Part shown: positions 35,552 through 46,894 of the stretch, piece by piece
Layout of the letters: every line of letters starts with the position of its first letter
Numbering within the stretch: position 1 is the first letter of the stretch
NCBI RefSeq assembly: GCF_030272615.1
Contig: NC_081412.1
Span: 343,287,870-343,351,869, forward strand
Direction: 5' to 3'
Length of the DNA: 64,000 nt
Source of the DNA: Cryptomeria japonica
Taxonomy: Eukaryota; Streptophyta; Pinopsida; Cupressales; Cupressaceae
The notes under the pieces: model-generated
Told to the model about the DNA's origin: nothing
The model's input: the letters and a program-made list of their open reading frames with translations, nothing else
Database searches by the model: none
Program-made: the position numbers and the translations under genes

Positions 35552-36359
35552 TGATGGTATGATGAAAGAACAAGGATCCGGTCAACTACTGAGAGGGGGG
35601 GTGAATCAATAGATAGAAAAAATGATAAACTTCACCAATCTCAAAATCAATCTCTCAAAGTAAACATAGAACTATCAATGCAATATCACTGTCAAGATAA
35701 AACTGTCAAGCTAAACCAGTTGACTGTTACAACAGATTAATAGTAAACAACTTGTAACTCACAAACATCCAAATATTTTTACATACATAAGTAAAACTTC
35801 ATTTCATATTGCTATCGGTTATCATGACATATCAAAGTAGATTAAGTAGTTAAGCAAATCAACCATAAAAAACATAACCACAAAAACATTCACCACATGA
35901 CACAATATTTTTGACGTGGAAACCCAAATGGGAAAAACCATGGTGAGATGAGACTCACAAGATAACTATCTAAACTCTTCTGAAGTTTGCCCTGTTAGGA
36001 GCCAAGACTATTAAAGCTTTTGCAAAAATTCCTATTAAGAACAGATCCTGTTAGGGACCACCCGATTAAGGGATTGACTATAATGCCTTGTTAGAAGCAA
36101 TGCCCTATGAGAAGTAACCTTTTGTAAAGGATTTAGAATCTAAGCTAATGGATCATCTTGTTAGAGGATTTGAATAGCACCAAGCTTGTTAGAGCTTACC
36201 TGGTTACGGAATTTCAATTTTCTTTAAATGTTAGAAAATAACAGGAGTTTGTTGATTTGTTTGAATAGCACTACACTTGCTTGTTTAGATCCTTTTCATG
36301 ATCCTATCTACCTTTACTCAAACTGCAGATACATCATCTGGTTCGGCAAACACACACTC
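35552..36359 (-). repeat. Copia-2 5' LTR, part 1
   Basis: Collinear with 29649-30450. It is cut at CACTC (36355-36359) by the next element and resumes at 42916. Confidence 0.87.
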
Positions 36360-37153
36360 TGTTAGCAAATGAACACTCCAATGAGAAATTGTAGGTGATT
36401 GAAGGTATTGTCATTGATGGCAACCTTACAATCATGTGACACCGGCAGGCAGACACCGACACCGACACCGACAAACTCTACACCAGCATACAGAACACCG
36501 GCACCAAAAATGAAGATTACCGACACCCTGGGCGACAACAATTTTGTATTAATGTATTTTGTAATTAATTGTAAAATCTTTTGTAAGCCGACATGGCATA
36601 TTGTAATATGACTCACATATGTATGAGATCATTGTAGATCACTTTATAGATGTTAGGGTATGATGCGAAAGATAGAAGGTAGCAGACCTATTATGCGAGT
36701 TATTGGATAAGGGTTTATGTATGTATCAGAGCTTAAACTGGTATTGAATCTAGCATAGCAGAGGCTAATCTAAAGTAGTACAAGACATTGGATTAGTATA
36801 ATCCATTTTTGTAAGTCAGTGTGACTTCTTTTGTAATTGAGTAGTGAGCTCTAGGCACTTGGCCTACCTACATGTGCAGGCCCCTATTGTAGCAGTAATA
36901 TTCTCTTATTGGCCAGTAAGTGAATATTGTGGGTAACAAATCCCACCAAGGTTTTTCCAACACCAGGTTTCCTCGTTAAAACATGTTATGGTGTGTTTTT
37001 CATGTTGTGGTTGTTATTCTTATTTGCTGCATAATTTTTGGTTTACTGGTACATAGTTTTAATATGCTTTTCATGTTATAAGTTAAGAAAATATTATTAC
37101 CGATCAAATATTGATTCACCCCCCCCCTCTCAGTATCTTTGGGAATCCTAACA
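36360..37153 (+). repeat. Non-autonomous element 5' LTR
   Basis: It starts TGTTAGCAAATGAACACTCC and ends GGGAATCCTAACA. The first 170 bases are unusually rich in ACCG(A/G)C motifs. U5 shares GTGAGCTCTAGGCACTTGG, TTTTTCCAACACCAGG and CACCCCCCCCCTCTCAG with other Copia LTRs. Confidence 0.9.
36455..36524 (+). promoter_or_regulatory. ACCGAC (DRE/CRT-like) cluster in LTR U3
   Basis: ACCGAC occurs three times in tandem (36455-36472) and once at 36519-36524. RCCGAC is the core bound by plant DREB/CBF cold and drought factors (established). Whether it drives this LTR is inference. The 3' LTR keeps a single copy (42243-42248). Confidence 0.4.
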
Positions 37154-37154
37154 A

Positions 37155-37168
37155 TTGGTATTAGAGCC
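37155..37168 (+). other. Non-autonomous element primer binding site
   Basis: TTGGTATTAGAGCCTGG follows the 5' LTR after one base; one change from the initiator-Met tRNA PBS TTGGTATCAGAGC. Confidence 0.85.
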
Positions 37169-37224
37169 TGGTCCTCTATTTTCAGAAGCCTAATAGCCTG
37201 AGGAAGATCTTGTCACTGGTAGAG

Positions 37225-38260
37225 ATGGAAAACTTGAGAAAGAAATTAAAAACAACTCTTTTAGACTATGATGCAGAAAAGGTGAAGAATATCAAACTTG
37301 AGGATAATCTGAAGGCTACTCAAGATATCATTCAAGCACTTCAAGAAAATTACACTATAGCAAGGAATAAAAGAAGAGAACTTTGTGAGAAGATGTTGAA
37401 AGAGGAAGATGAAAAGGAAACTCTTAATGATTTGGTAAACAAGCTAAGACAAGAAATTAGTACAACAAAGAATGAGATGCAAGATATGACTATAAGATTC
37501 TGTAAAGAAATTGAAGACAGATCTGATGCATACACAAAATGACAGAACTGAACTCATAAGATAGAAAGGAATCTTGGAGAATGAACTGACTGCTACAAAT
37601 CAACACAAGGAGAAATTCAAGAAAAGTTTAGAAGAACTTGGTGACATGCTGAAAAATTAGAAACCTAATGGTGATACAAATGGCCTTGGCTTTGAAACTA
37701 GTGAAAGCTCTAGTACTGCAAACACTCATGATCATAGCAAACCGGTAAGACAACCTAATGCTTACAAATTCAATGGGAAATGCTTTAACTATAACAAGTA
37801 TGGTCATAGAGCAAATCAATGTAGATCTAGAAATTATCAGAACACTAATACACCCACTGGTCAATGTTCTAAATACAACAAAGTTGGTCATAACTCTAAA
37901 AATTATAGAATGAATGTAAGATGCTATGTTTGTGGAAGATTCAGACACTTATCTAATCAATGCAGAACACATACTAGCATAGGATATGGGAAAGCTATTC
38001 AGAAGAACAATGTGGCTTGTTATGCTTGTAACAAAATTGGACATATTATAAAATTATGTAGAAGCAAGTCCCCACCGGCAAATAACAAAGGTCCTAGTTT
38101 GAAAGGTAAAGAAAAGGTTGAAGAGGTAAAGCAATAATTCTCAAAACAATGGATCAGAAAGTCAGATCAGAATGTTGATGGGAATACCCCTCCATCGGCA
38201 GAATAGAGTAACACTCCATCGGCAAGAGACTCTTCATCTAACTGAAAGAAAATCCTTGAG
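37225..38260 (+). pseudogene. Gag-like ORF1 with four zinc-knuckle motifs
   Basis: The N-terminal part (37225-37540, MENLRKKLKTTLLDYDAEKV) is a K/E-rich coiled coil. Broken frames then lead to a nucleocapsid-like part: CFNYNKYGHRANQC (about 37780), CSKYNKVGHNSKNY (37864), CYVCGRFRHLSNQC (37921) and CYACNKIGHIIKLC (38018). The last two are complete CX2CX4HX4C knuckles; the first two have lost cysteines to tyrosine. I see no canonical UBN2 capsid motif, so the front half differs from the autonomous Copia gags nearby. TGA at 37541 and TAG at 37658 interrupt it. The likely role is RNA binding and particle packaging. Confidence 0.75.
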
Positions 38261-38538
38261 GGTTTAGCAACAAAATGAAAAACATGATATTATTCCCTCG
38301 GTTGATGGTGAGAAGTTGAAATTGCTTCTATACCGATAGATGAGTTAAGTTGTGACTTAACCAAGAAGCATTAAATGTGGTAGTTGGAGAAAATAACATT
38401 ATAAAGCAAGTTTTTTTATTCACCGAGCATTCAAACCTTCGAGAGCGCAAAAATTCTCGAGTGAAGGAATCCTTAGCAAAAAAGTGAAGCAATTCATCAA
38501 AGCATTCATCCTAAAGGAAGATTGAGGTATTTATAACT

Positions 38539-41500
38539 ATGGCATCTTCATCCACTCCTGAATTTATTGCAAACCCTACTATGATTGAAGTAATTAAGCA
38601 CCCTAGACCAGTTTTCAAACCGGTTCCTGAAATTGTGAAGAAAGATGATAGCATAGGTGCATTTTCTCAAATTCCTAAGGGAGTAGTATATGCTGAAGAC
38701 CCTAGGATGTATATACATTGTCATATAGAGGAATTAGGTGATGATGAGATAAAAAATATTGATAGGACTGTGATTTGTGATGAGTTTGGAAATATCAAGC
38801 CAGAACATAAGATAGTGGAAACCCTAGGTTACTGAAATCCTTAGTGTCCCGAATTTTCCCAAGGATATTATAAGGATTGTGTTAAGCAGGGTTCATGGTG
38901 AATTCTTCTGGTTGGATTCAATCCATAAAATCACAAAGGAAGGCATCAAGGCAGTAACAGGGTTAACTTCCACTGGTAGCAGACTTGACAAAATGAAGAG
39001 AGTCTCAAATGACATAGAGATTGATTTAACCGATGCAACATTCGACAAAAGGTCTCTAAGGGTAAATGATGTAAAGGACATAAATGTCAGATTTATTAGT
39101 ATGATCTTAGGTTATAAATCTACACATGCAAATAGGTTGAACTCAGTTTCTAGCCTATGTATTAAGAGTGCTTATGACATGGTCAACAACAATGCTAGAA
39201 TATATGTATGTGAATGGCTCAAAGATGAATTGATAGACAATCTGGGGAAACTTAAAGGAGATAAGATCAGATTTGGAAATTTACTTGTTTGTCTAATGAT
39301 GTACATAACTAAACAAGTACTTGGTATTGGTGCAAGAGATTTTGGTTTTGACATTCTAGTAGGAAAATGACTATTGGATCTATTGAACAACATGGGAGAA
39401 AACCAGGAGAAAAACTTAAATGAATACTTTCAAGCATTAAAGGCTCAAATGAAAACCAGAATAAGACTGTCACAAGCTATTGTGGACAAGTATCAGAAAG
39501 CAATTTGTTTCGTAATAAAAAAGGATGAAATCTGGATGGAGGCAGTTGTCCCTAGAACCATCTAGGTAACTGAAATGGGCTATGAGACAGATTACAATAT
39601 TATTGAAACTTATGCAAAAGCCTTCCTTGAAGCACCCAAGGAACCTACTGAGAAATTTTTTGGAAATGCTGAAACAATTGAAAGTGGAATTCAGTCTAGA
39701 AAAAGGGTTAAAAAGGTCGAAGAAATAGTAAGAAAGGGAACTCAGTAGGCCAAAGCAATTAAGGAAGATGTTTTGAAGCAAACTAGTATAAAAGAAAGTG
39801 ATTTGGAAGGACTTCAATCGGAAGCTCATCTTTCACCGGTTGGAACCTCCTCTGAGAGTGATATGCTAGCAGTGTTTAAAAGGGTAGAAAGGAAAAGAAA
39901 ACCCTCATCGGTACCCTCACCTACACCCAGGAGAACCAGACAAAAACAATAGGCAGTAAGGCCTCTAGTAAAGAAAATGACTCCTAAGAAGAAGATGATG
40001 AAACAGGATATCGCTCCAATAGACAAACTTCTTAGTGAAACTATAGAGGATGGTAAGCTGAAGAACATCAGAAAAATATACAACACACTATCAACAGATG
40101 ACAAGGAAAGCATAGAGAATGGTGTGATTTTACACTTAGATATTTATAAGATATTTTTGATGTAAGTTGTTGATGAAATACCAAATGATCTATATAGGAG
40201 ATTAGAAGCTAGAAGGTTAGCAATTGTTGAGCTGGACAAGAAAATCAAGATTGAAAAATTACTTGCAGTACATCTAGTCAACTCAACTGATGAAATAGAT
40301 AAACTAATCAGTGAAGCAAATTGAATAGTATTCTCCACTACTCACCGACATGTAGCACTGATGGCAAGTAGAGTAAATGAAGTCTCTGAGGAAACAACAA
40401 ATACATGGGATATATTCTTTGTGGAAAAAGAAAAATAGGAAGAATTACTTAGACCAAAGACTATTAAAGTATATCAAAAGGACAGGGATAAGGGGAAAGG
40501 TAAGGTAGGTGGTCCTCCAAGATTGAAAATAACTGATAACTTAACCCCACCTCCTTCGGATACCCCACTGGTAGATACTACTGACAGTCAACCGACTACT
40601 GAGAGTATAGAGACTCCATTAGAGGATACAAATCCAGTCTAAAGTTTTGTATACTGTGAATATAGATACTCAAGAAGTAAATGTTGTGGTTGATAGAGAA
40701 ACCACTAAGGACAAGAGGAATGATGTGACTACTGAGTCACCGACTATAGAAGTTGAGATAAGCATAGAAAAACCTACACAGACAAAGCAACCGACAGAGG
40801 ATACCACTGAGAAACTGGTAGATACAACTGAAAAACCATCAAAAGAACCAGCAAAGGAAAGTTCAGAGGTACAAACTGAGAATACATCTGAAAAACCGGC
40901 AGTTGAAAGCTCAGAGAAACCTTCTGAGACACAAATAGAGAAACCGCAACAGGTACAGGTTGAGACATAGATTCAGATAGAAATAGTGCCACCTACCAAA
41001 ACTGAAAAGCCTAAACCTTTGTTTGTAGAAATGAAAACATAGACTAACCTACCAAAGGTCGAATCAAGTAAGGTGATTACTACAACCGGTAGCATGACCA
41101 TTATGAAGGCAGTTGGACGGACATCTAGTACTTCTCTGGCAAAATTCAGACCTACAAATGTAACAAAGGTTTTATTGGATTCAATAAAGAAGATCACAGA
41201 GTGCAATGCACAAGCCCGTAAGGCTATTGATGATACAATTCCCATTCTTAAATTGATAGCACCAAAGTGCATTGTAGATAATAAGGATTCTTTAGGTCAA
41301 CTAGACACATTGTCTAAGTTCATCACCGACAACATATTGACTATTGATCAAATAAATGAGGATACATTTAAGGAGAGAATGATTAAAAAAAAAGAGAAAT
41401 TCTTCGAGGAAATTGTGAAGAAGAATAAGGAGAAAATGGAAACATTATTACCAAAACTTGGAGAGATAATTCTTGACTTTAAGAAACTATATAGAGATTC

Positions 41501-41941
41501 TTGTAAAACAAATATTTCAACAGAAGATCTAGATAAGGAAATCAGCAAAGCACAAGATAAGATTAACAATATTGCTGACAATCTGATAGGTACATTGGAT
41601 TCATTTTTGGAGATAGAGAAGAAGATTGCAAAGCAAGAAGAGAAAATCAAGAAGTTAGAGAAGGAATAAAGGATAAAGCAAAGGACTTAAAATGTAGACT
41701 TGGTCCAAAACTAGATTACCTCATTTCTTTGAGAAAAGAAATAGTTGAGGCTCTAGTTACCGGACTGAAGACACCAGAAGAGCAAATGCATATACTCACC
41801 GGTACAGTGTAGAGAACTCAAGAGGCACTAAAAGACAACAAATCATTTAGCAATGGTTTAAATTTGATTTTGACAAATATTTTTCAGATTAAAACCCACG
41901 GGTTACAAGAAGCTAGGCAAGACTCCACTGACAGTGAATGA
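38539..41941 (+). pseudogene. Large ORF2 of unknown function (about 1,130 codons)
   Basis: The ATG at 38539 gives MASSSTPEFIANPTMIEVIK; the natural end is EARQDSTDSE at 41941, just upstream of a PPT-like tract. Parts in order: a globular N-terminal half (about 38539-39560; motifs FFWLDSIHKITKEGIKAVTG, VRFISMILGYKSTHANRLNS, CLMMYITKQVLGIGARDFGF); a basic, NLS-like stretch (KRVERKRK..TPRRTRQK, about 39880-39950); a helical part; a P/T/E/K-rich tract with repeated (S/T)EKP (40770-40960); and a long coiled coil (41330-41670). It is broken by frameshifts near 38835, 40640 and 41670 and by TAG at 39563, 39746, 39950, 40436, 40968 and 41040. I do not recognise the family. It may be a fusion of a retroelement structural protein with a plant-mobile-domain-like module, but this is only a guess. 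Confidence 0.6.
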
Positions 41942-42118
41942 CAACCTTTGTCATTGATGTCAAAGGGGGAGTAGTGTGATGAGAAAAATGGTCAGAAGGA
42001 AGTAAAGATAATCTACTCAAGGGGAGCACACATTTTTGGACATACAATTTTTGGCAAAGATTTTTGGACTTCAGTTTTTTGATACATTCTTGAATTTTTC
42101 TCATGAGTGTTGCCATCA

Positions 42119-42135
42119 ATGCCAAAGGGGGGGAT
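42119..42135 (+). other. Non-autonomous element polypurine tract
   Basis: ATGCCAAAGGGGGGGATT directly before the 3' LTR, preceded by GTTGCCATCA. The same block precedes the LTRs of Copia-1, -2 and -3. A second similar tract (GATGTCAAAGGGGGAGTAG, about 41957) lies just after the ORF2 stop. Confidence 0.85.
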
Positions 42136-42915
42136 TGTTGGCAAATGCACACTCCAATGAGAAATTATAGGTGATTGAAGGTATTTTCATTAATGACAAC
42201 CTTACAATCATGTGATACCAATAGGTAGACACTGGCACCAGCACCGACAAACTCTACACCGGTACCAAAAAGGAAGATTACTGGCACCCTCGCCAACATC
42301 AATTTTGTATTAATGTATTTTATAATTAATTGTAAAAAAATTTGTAAGATGACATGGCAGATTGTAATATGACTCATATATGTATGAGATCATTGTAGAT
42401 CACTTTATAGATGTTAGGGTATGATGCGAAAGATAGAAGGTAGCAGATCTATTATGTGAATTATTGGATAAGGGTTTATGTATGTAGCAGAGCTTAAACC
42501 GATACTGAATCTAGCATAGCAGATGCTAATCTAAAGCAGTACAAGACACTGGATTAGTATAATCCATTTTTGTAAGTCAGTGTAACTTCTTTTGTAATTG
42601 AGCAGTGAGCTCTAGGCACTTGGCCTTCCTACATGTGTAGGCCACTATTGTAGCAGTAATATTCTCTTATTGGCCAGTAAGTGAATATTGTGGGTCACAA
42701 ATCCCACCGAGGTTTTTCCCACACTAGGTTTCCTCATTAGAACATTGTGTTATGGTGCATTTTTCATGTTGTGGTTGCTATTCTTATTTACTGCATTATT
42801 TCTAGTTTACCGGTACACAGTTTTAATATGCCTTTCATGTTATAAGTTAAGAAAATATTATTACCGGTCAGATACTGATTCCCCCCCCCTCTCAGTATCT
42901 TTGGGAATCCTAACA
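42136..42915 (+). repeat. Non-autonomous element 3' LTR
   Basis: It starts TGTTGGCAAATGCACACTCC and ends GGGAATCCTAACA. Collinear with the 5' LTR except for a shorter ACCGAC region and small changes. Confidence 0.9.
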
Positions 42916-43525
42916 CACTCAACTAAAACTTTTCCAACTCTGAAACAAAACAACTCATTGACCTTATAAACAAATAAACTAGGTTGGTAACACAACAAAA
43001 ACCTAATTCACATAGAGATTACAAACAACTCGGTTCAATTATGACCGTTTGATTACATAACAATCTCTACACATCATTAAAGAAAGCCTCGACCACTCCT
43101 TGATCATTGCTTCATCGAACTTAGTAACTCATCACGCGCTTTGCATTACATGTAGTATACTTGCTCATTCCCAAGGCAAAAACCGTTACCTCAATGCACC
43201 AAATACACTTTGAAACTCTCTTCATACAATATGCATATGTGTCATAATCATTACCGCTCATCATAAGATCATAAACCAATATAAATAATTCACCAATCTT
43301 AATCAGTTCGGGTTTATCAAAACAACAGGTAGGGTTTACCAGTTCAACACTCCAATACTTAGCAATACTAGTTCACTCCACAAACTTACCTACTGGTTAT
43401 AGTTTCCTTTCACTAGCTCTTCCTATTGGTTATTAAAAAACATTACAACAATATCATTACCGATTAAATTGACATCAAGGAGGACATAACATTTTAGTAA
43501 TGCAATCTTCATGCAAATTCCAACA
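42916..43525 (-). repeat. Copia-2 5' LTR, part 2
   Basis: Resumes with CACTCAACTAAAACTTTTCC and matches 30440-31047 to the end (ATGCAAATTCCAACA). It is followed by the TTATA duplication. Confidence 0.87.
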
Positions 43526-43599
43526 TTATATAGCCAGGTAGATGCTTAGTGGATTGATTGGAATACATTAGAAATTGATTAGACAAATCTTAGTCTAAT
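43526..43599 (+). repeat. Right LTR of Gypsy element, part 2 (truncated)
   Basis: TTATATAGCCAGGTAGATGCTTAG matches the left LTR from 23588 up to TTAGTCTAAT (about 23660), then gives way to the Tat-like LTR. The remaining 150 or so bases should lie beyond the window. Confidence 0.8.
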
Positions 43600-46500
43600 T
43601 GTTGTCATGGGGATTTGCACCTGATGCAAGTGTGAAAAACCTACAATCCAGTGTAACATGGGTCTACTCTCAGGCTGTGGGTATCCTATTGTGAGAGAAG
43701 ACCTCCGGATTATAGGTTGGCTTCCTATTTGATCACCTAAAACTTAACTTTTGAGAAAAGAGATAAGAGGATATGCATAAAACCAACAAAAACTACTTCT
43801 TAAGGTGATGCACCAATGGATAGAAGACCTCTAACCTGCCTACAAACTCTCAAAATTTTCATATAATGAAGTCATTTCTGACACACAACTTAGATACACA
43901 AGTTTACAAAAATGATTCTCATGAAAGGTCAGTTTTTTTTATGTTCACAAAAAGGAGAACAATGAAGTTCTCATAGTTTTGATGCAACATAAACACTTAC
44001 ATAATCAGAAACCTGCACTATAACATGTACCTTTTGTACTAAGCATCTGAAGAAACTAAGATAAAATAAAGGATTCTATAAAAGAATCACAATATTTTAA
44101 TCAAAATGCTTATAAACATAACACTTAGACAAAAATTATCAAGAAGGAAACTCAGCTTCTATATTGAAAATAAGGAGTTTTCTGCATTATAGATCTGGAA
44201 AAACTCATAAGATAATGAGTTACAAAGTGTGAAATCTCCGCTACTACACAAGTCTCCAAAATTTAAATTTTGAATTTTGGCTCTCAAAAATGAATGTGTT
44301 GTCAGCTTTCTTGAGAATCAAGCTCCTAACTGAGAGTCAACTCGTCTCAAACTACAAAAAGAGTTGTCAAAAAGAAGACAACCTCTTGGGGTCAAATGCA
44401 ACAAGAAATCCCCCAAAATTAGGGATGTGTCTGCAAGAATTGAGTAGTTGAGCTACTCAAAATTCTGCTTGACTAAAAGACAAACCCCTAGGACTCTCTA
44501 AATAAAGCTAAAGTGCCAATTAGGTGACAAATCACCTATTTTACCTCCACATGTTTGCAAAGAACTCAATGAATTAAACCTTCTCTTTGAGTTATGTTTT
44601 TGAAAAACACTTACTAATATCCCTTATTCTTGCATATTTAACATATTATTTATTTTAAAGTGATTTATAACTTTCACTTTTAAAATAAAGATTTACAATA
44701 TACAAAACAAAGGCAAGATAAAAATAAAGGGTATAAGGAAGAAAACCCCACATGCTATTATAAATCTCTAAGTGTTTATGCTACACTTAAAAGAAATACA
44801 AGAAGCCACGACATGCAATGTAAAGAATAAATATTTTCTTTGTTAATAAAGGCAAAAAAGATAAAAATATTTTATCATTTCCATTTGCATTTCTTTCTTG
44901 CACAAGTGGCCGCCATGGGAATGCTAGGGTTTGAATGCTGAAATCCCCCATAATGACTGCTATTTAGGTCATTTGTAGAATATTTTGACAGGGAGTGGGA
45001 GGTAAGTATTTCTACTACAAAAGCCTCTAGATTTTTCTATCTTAGCTTCATTTTTTAGGATATTTTGGGCTTCCAAGACATGGATTCACTATATTTTTCT
45101 CTGCATTCTAGGGAAATGATAAGCAGTAATTGTATCTCTTTATATAATTCTTCATGCCATGATATCTCTGAAACCGTTTGCTTTGTGATGTATGGTTATT
45201 TTATTCTCTTATTGTTTTATGTCATATGGTAAATGACATGATTTTTATGGTGCCTTTTGTTGAAATACCATTATATTACCCGTAAGTTTAGCTATTCACT
45301 CCTTGAGGTTTTAAGATGATGACTATGAAAATGACTGTTATAGCCTTCTTTGGACTGTGATGTAGTGAATGCAACTTTTCGTCTAGAACTGTTATAGATC
45401 TATTCGGCACCAAGGGTTGTCAAAGTGCTTAAGGATATTGCTCTTAACTTCCTTTATTATTGTGACATCAATGCTTTATGTCTTCATTGGTGGCTACCAT
45501 ACATTATTTTGAACATGATGCCTTCTTTCAGGGCTCCTTTATGACTATATTTCTAAGCTTATGGTAACTATATAGCCTGTAGATGCATATTATTGTGTTT
45601 ACGAGCTTATTTGAATATTGTCTTTACATTGTTAAGGTCTTTCTGATATGACATTAATATCGTCACAGTCTTGATCTCCAAGCATTTTGACTGCTCATTG
45701 TTCTAAATTTCCCTCCTTGTAGCCTTTTGGTAGTAATCAACTATGTCTCAAATCTTCTCTTGAAGACTCAACCCTGCTTAAGGTCCATATAGATGGTATC
45801 ATTCCCATTTATACTTTGATAATATAAGAGACAACTATTAATAGTAAGAGCTACAACTCGATGTCACAGATACTTAGATATTGTCCTTGTGCTTTTGATG
45901 AGTTAAAATTTTGGCTTCCATGCTTGAACTAGGATTGTTATCCCCTTACCATGGATTGCTCTTATGCTAATAGTTGTCATTAATGATTTTAGTCCACTAT
46001 CATATGTGGTGCTTGGTTATCTCTAAACAAGATCATGATTACAATTGTGTATTTGGCATTGATGTTGCTGATCAAAGTCTTTTTTTGTATATTTCAAGCC
46101 TACTTTCAACTATAGATTGTTGTCTTGCTCATTCAGGTGCTCTAGCAATGATGGATTGCTATGAGACGTAGGAATACATCTCTATCAAAGTTTATATGAA
46201 TGTTATCATATTCTAAAACTGAAGATTAACCTCCTCTAAAGGTTTGTTGTTGCTAATGTCATTGTATTGTCACTATCATCTTGAAGGTCAAGGTATAAGG
46301 ATTGCCATCACACATTTTTCAACTATCCCTTCTTGATGGTTGTTTAAAATTTTTACCACTAAATATTCCTTATTGGCTTCTTAATTCCTCACTGTCTTAT
46401 GGAAATCCTTAACTATTTTAATGCTTCTTTTGGACTACACTATACATCACTGTTATTTGGTTTAAGGGAGTCACCCTCTTGACTGAAAAATTCAGTAGGA

Positions 46501-46894
46501 TAGATTCTCTATGTTGGGTCTAGCATTCAAGCAATTGTTGTAGCTATATTTATTTCTCAAAACTCATCATATTTGCCTCTACTTTTGGAATGTTGTTATG
46601 GCTGACTTCTAAGCTTTTGTTCCTTCATGATATTCATAAATTAAATTTTGAAAAATCTGCTCATCTTTTAGCAGTTACCATGCATTATGTACCTGCAATG
46701 GATCTTTGGATAACCACTGCCATGCTAGGATTTGAAACTAATTTTTACTATCCTCTTAATGATAGATAAGAGTACTTTGATATGGCTCTGTAGTCTTAAT
46801 CTTTGGCACTATATTTTGATGAATGACTTGTCATGACTTGGAAGATAGTCATGAGCATTATTGAATGTTCCTTCTCATAATGCTCCATACTATT
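43600..46894 (-). repeat. Tat-like 3' LTR, part 1
   Basis: Starts TGTTGTCATGGGGATTTGC on the plus strand and is collinear with 59536-62950. In the stretch 45301-45460 I count about 21 differences in 165 bases against 61345 onward. The first 1.3 kb is A-rich and the rest T-rich on the plus strand. It is interrupted by Copia-3. Confidence 0.85.

Larger units (their letters stand above)
36360..42915 (+). mobile_element. Non-autonomous LTR element with gag and giant ORF, no pol
   Basis: A complete element: LTRs of 794 and 780 bp, TG...CA ends, PBS, PPT and a perfect 5-bp duplication CACTC (36355-36359, 42916-42920). The empty site is preserved in the partner LTR near 30440. The interior (37154-42135) encodes a gag-like protein with four zinc-knuckle motifs and a second frame of about 1,130 codons. 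No protease, integrase, RT or RNase H motif is seen in any frame. Its LTR ends, PBS and PPT match those of the Copia elements around it, so it was probably mobilised by one of them. This resembles TR-GAG/LARD-class non-autonomous elements, with an extra ORF. It is likely the youngest insertion: its LTRs look the most alike. Confidence 0.85.
29649..43525 (-). mobile_element. Copia-2, minus-strand Ty1/Copia element, split
   Basis: A minus-strand Copia element with 1.4-kb LTRs and interior 31048-35551. Its right-hand LTR (the 5' LTR in element sense) is split by the element at 36360-42915. It is flanked by TTATA at 29644-29648 and 43526-43530. Several TAG stops lie at expected CAG codons, but the integrase catalytic triad and much of the RT and RH are still readable. 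Confidence 0.88.

Noticed and set aside
37119-37135. C-runs at LTR ends as G-quadruplexes
   Set aside because: Each is a single run, so four separate G-tracts are not available.
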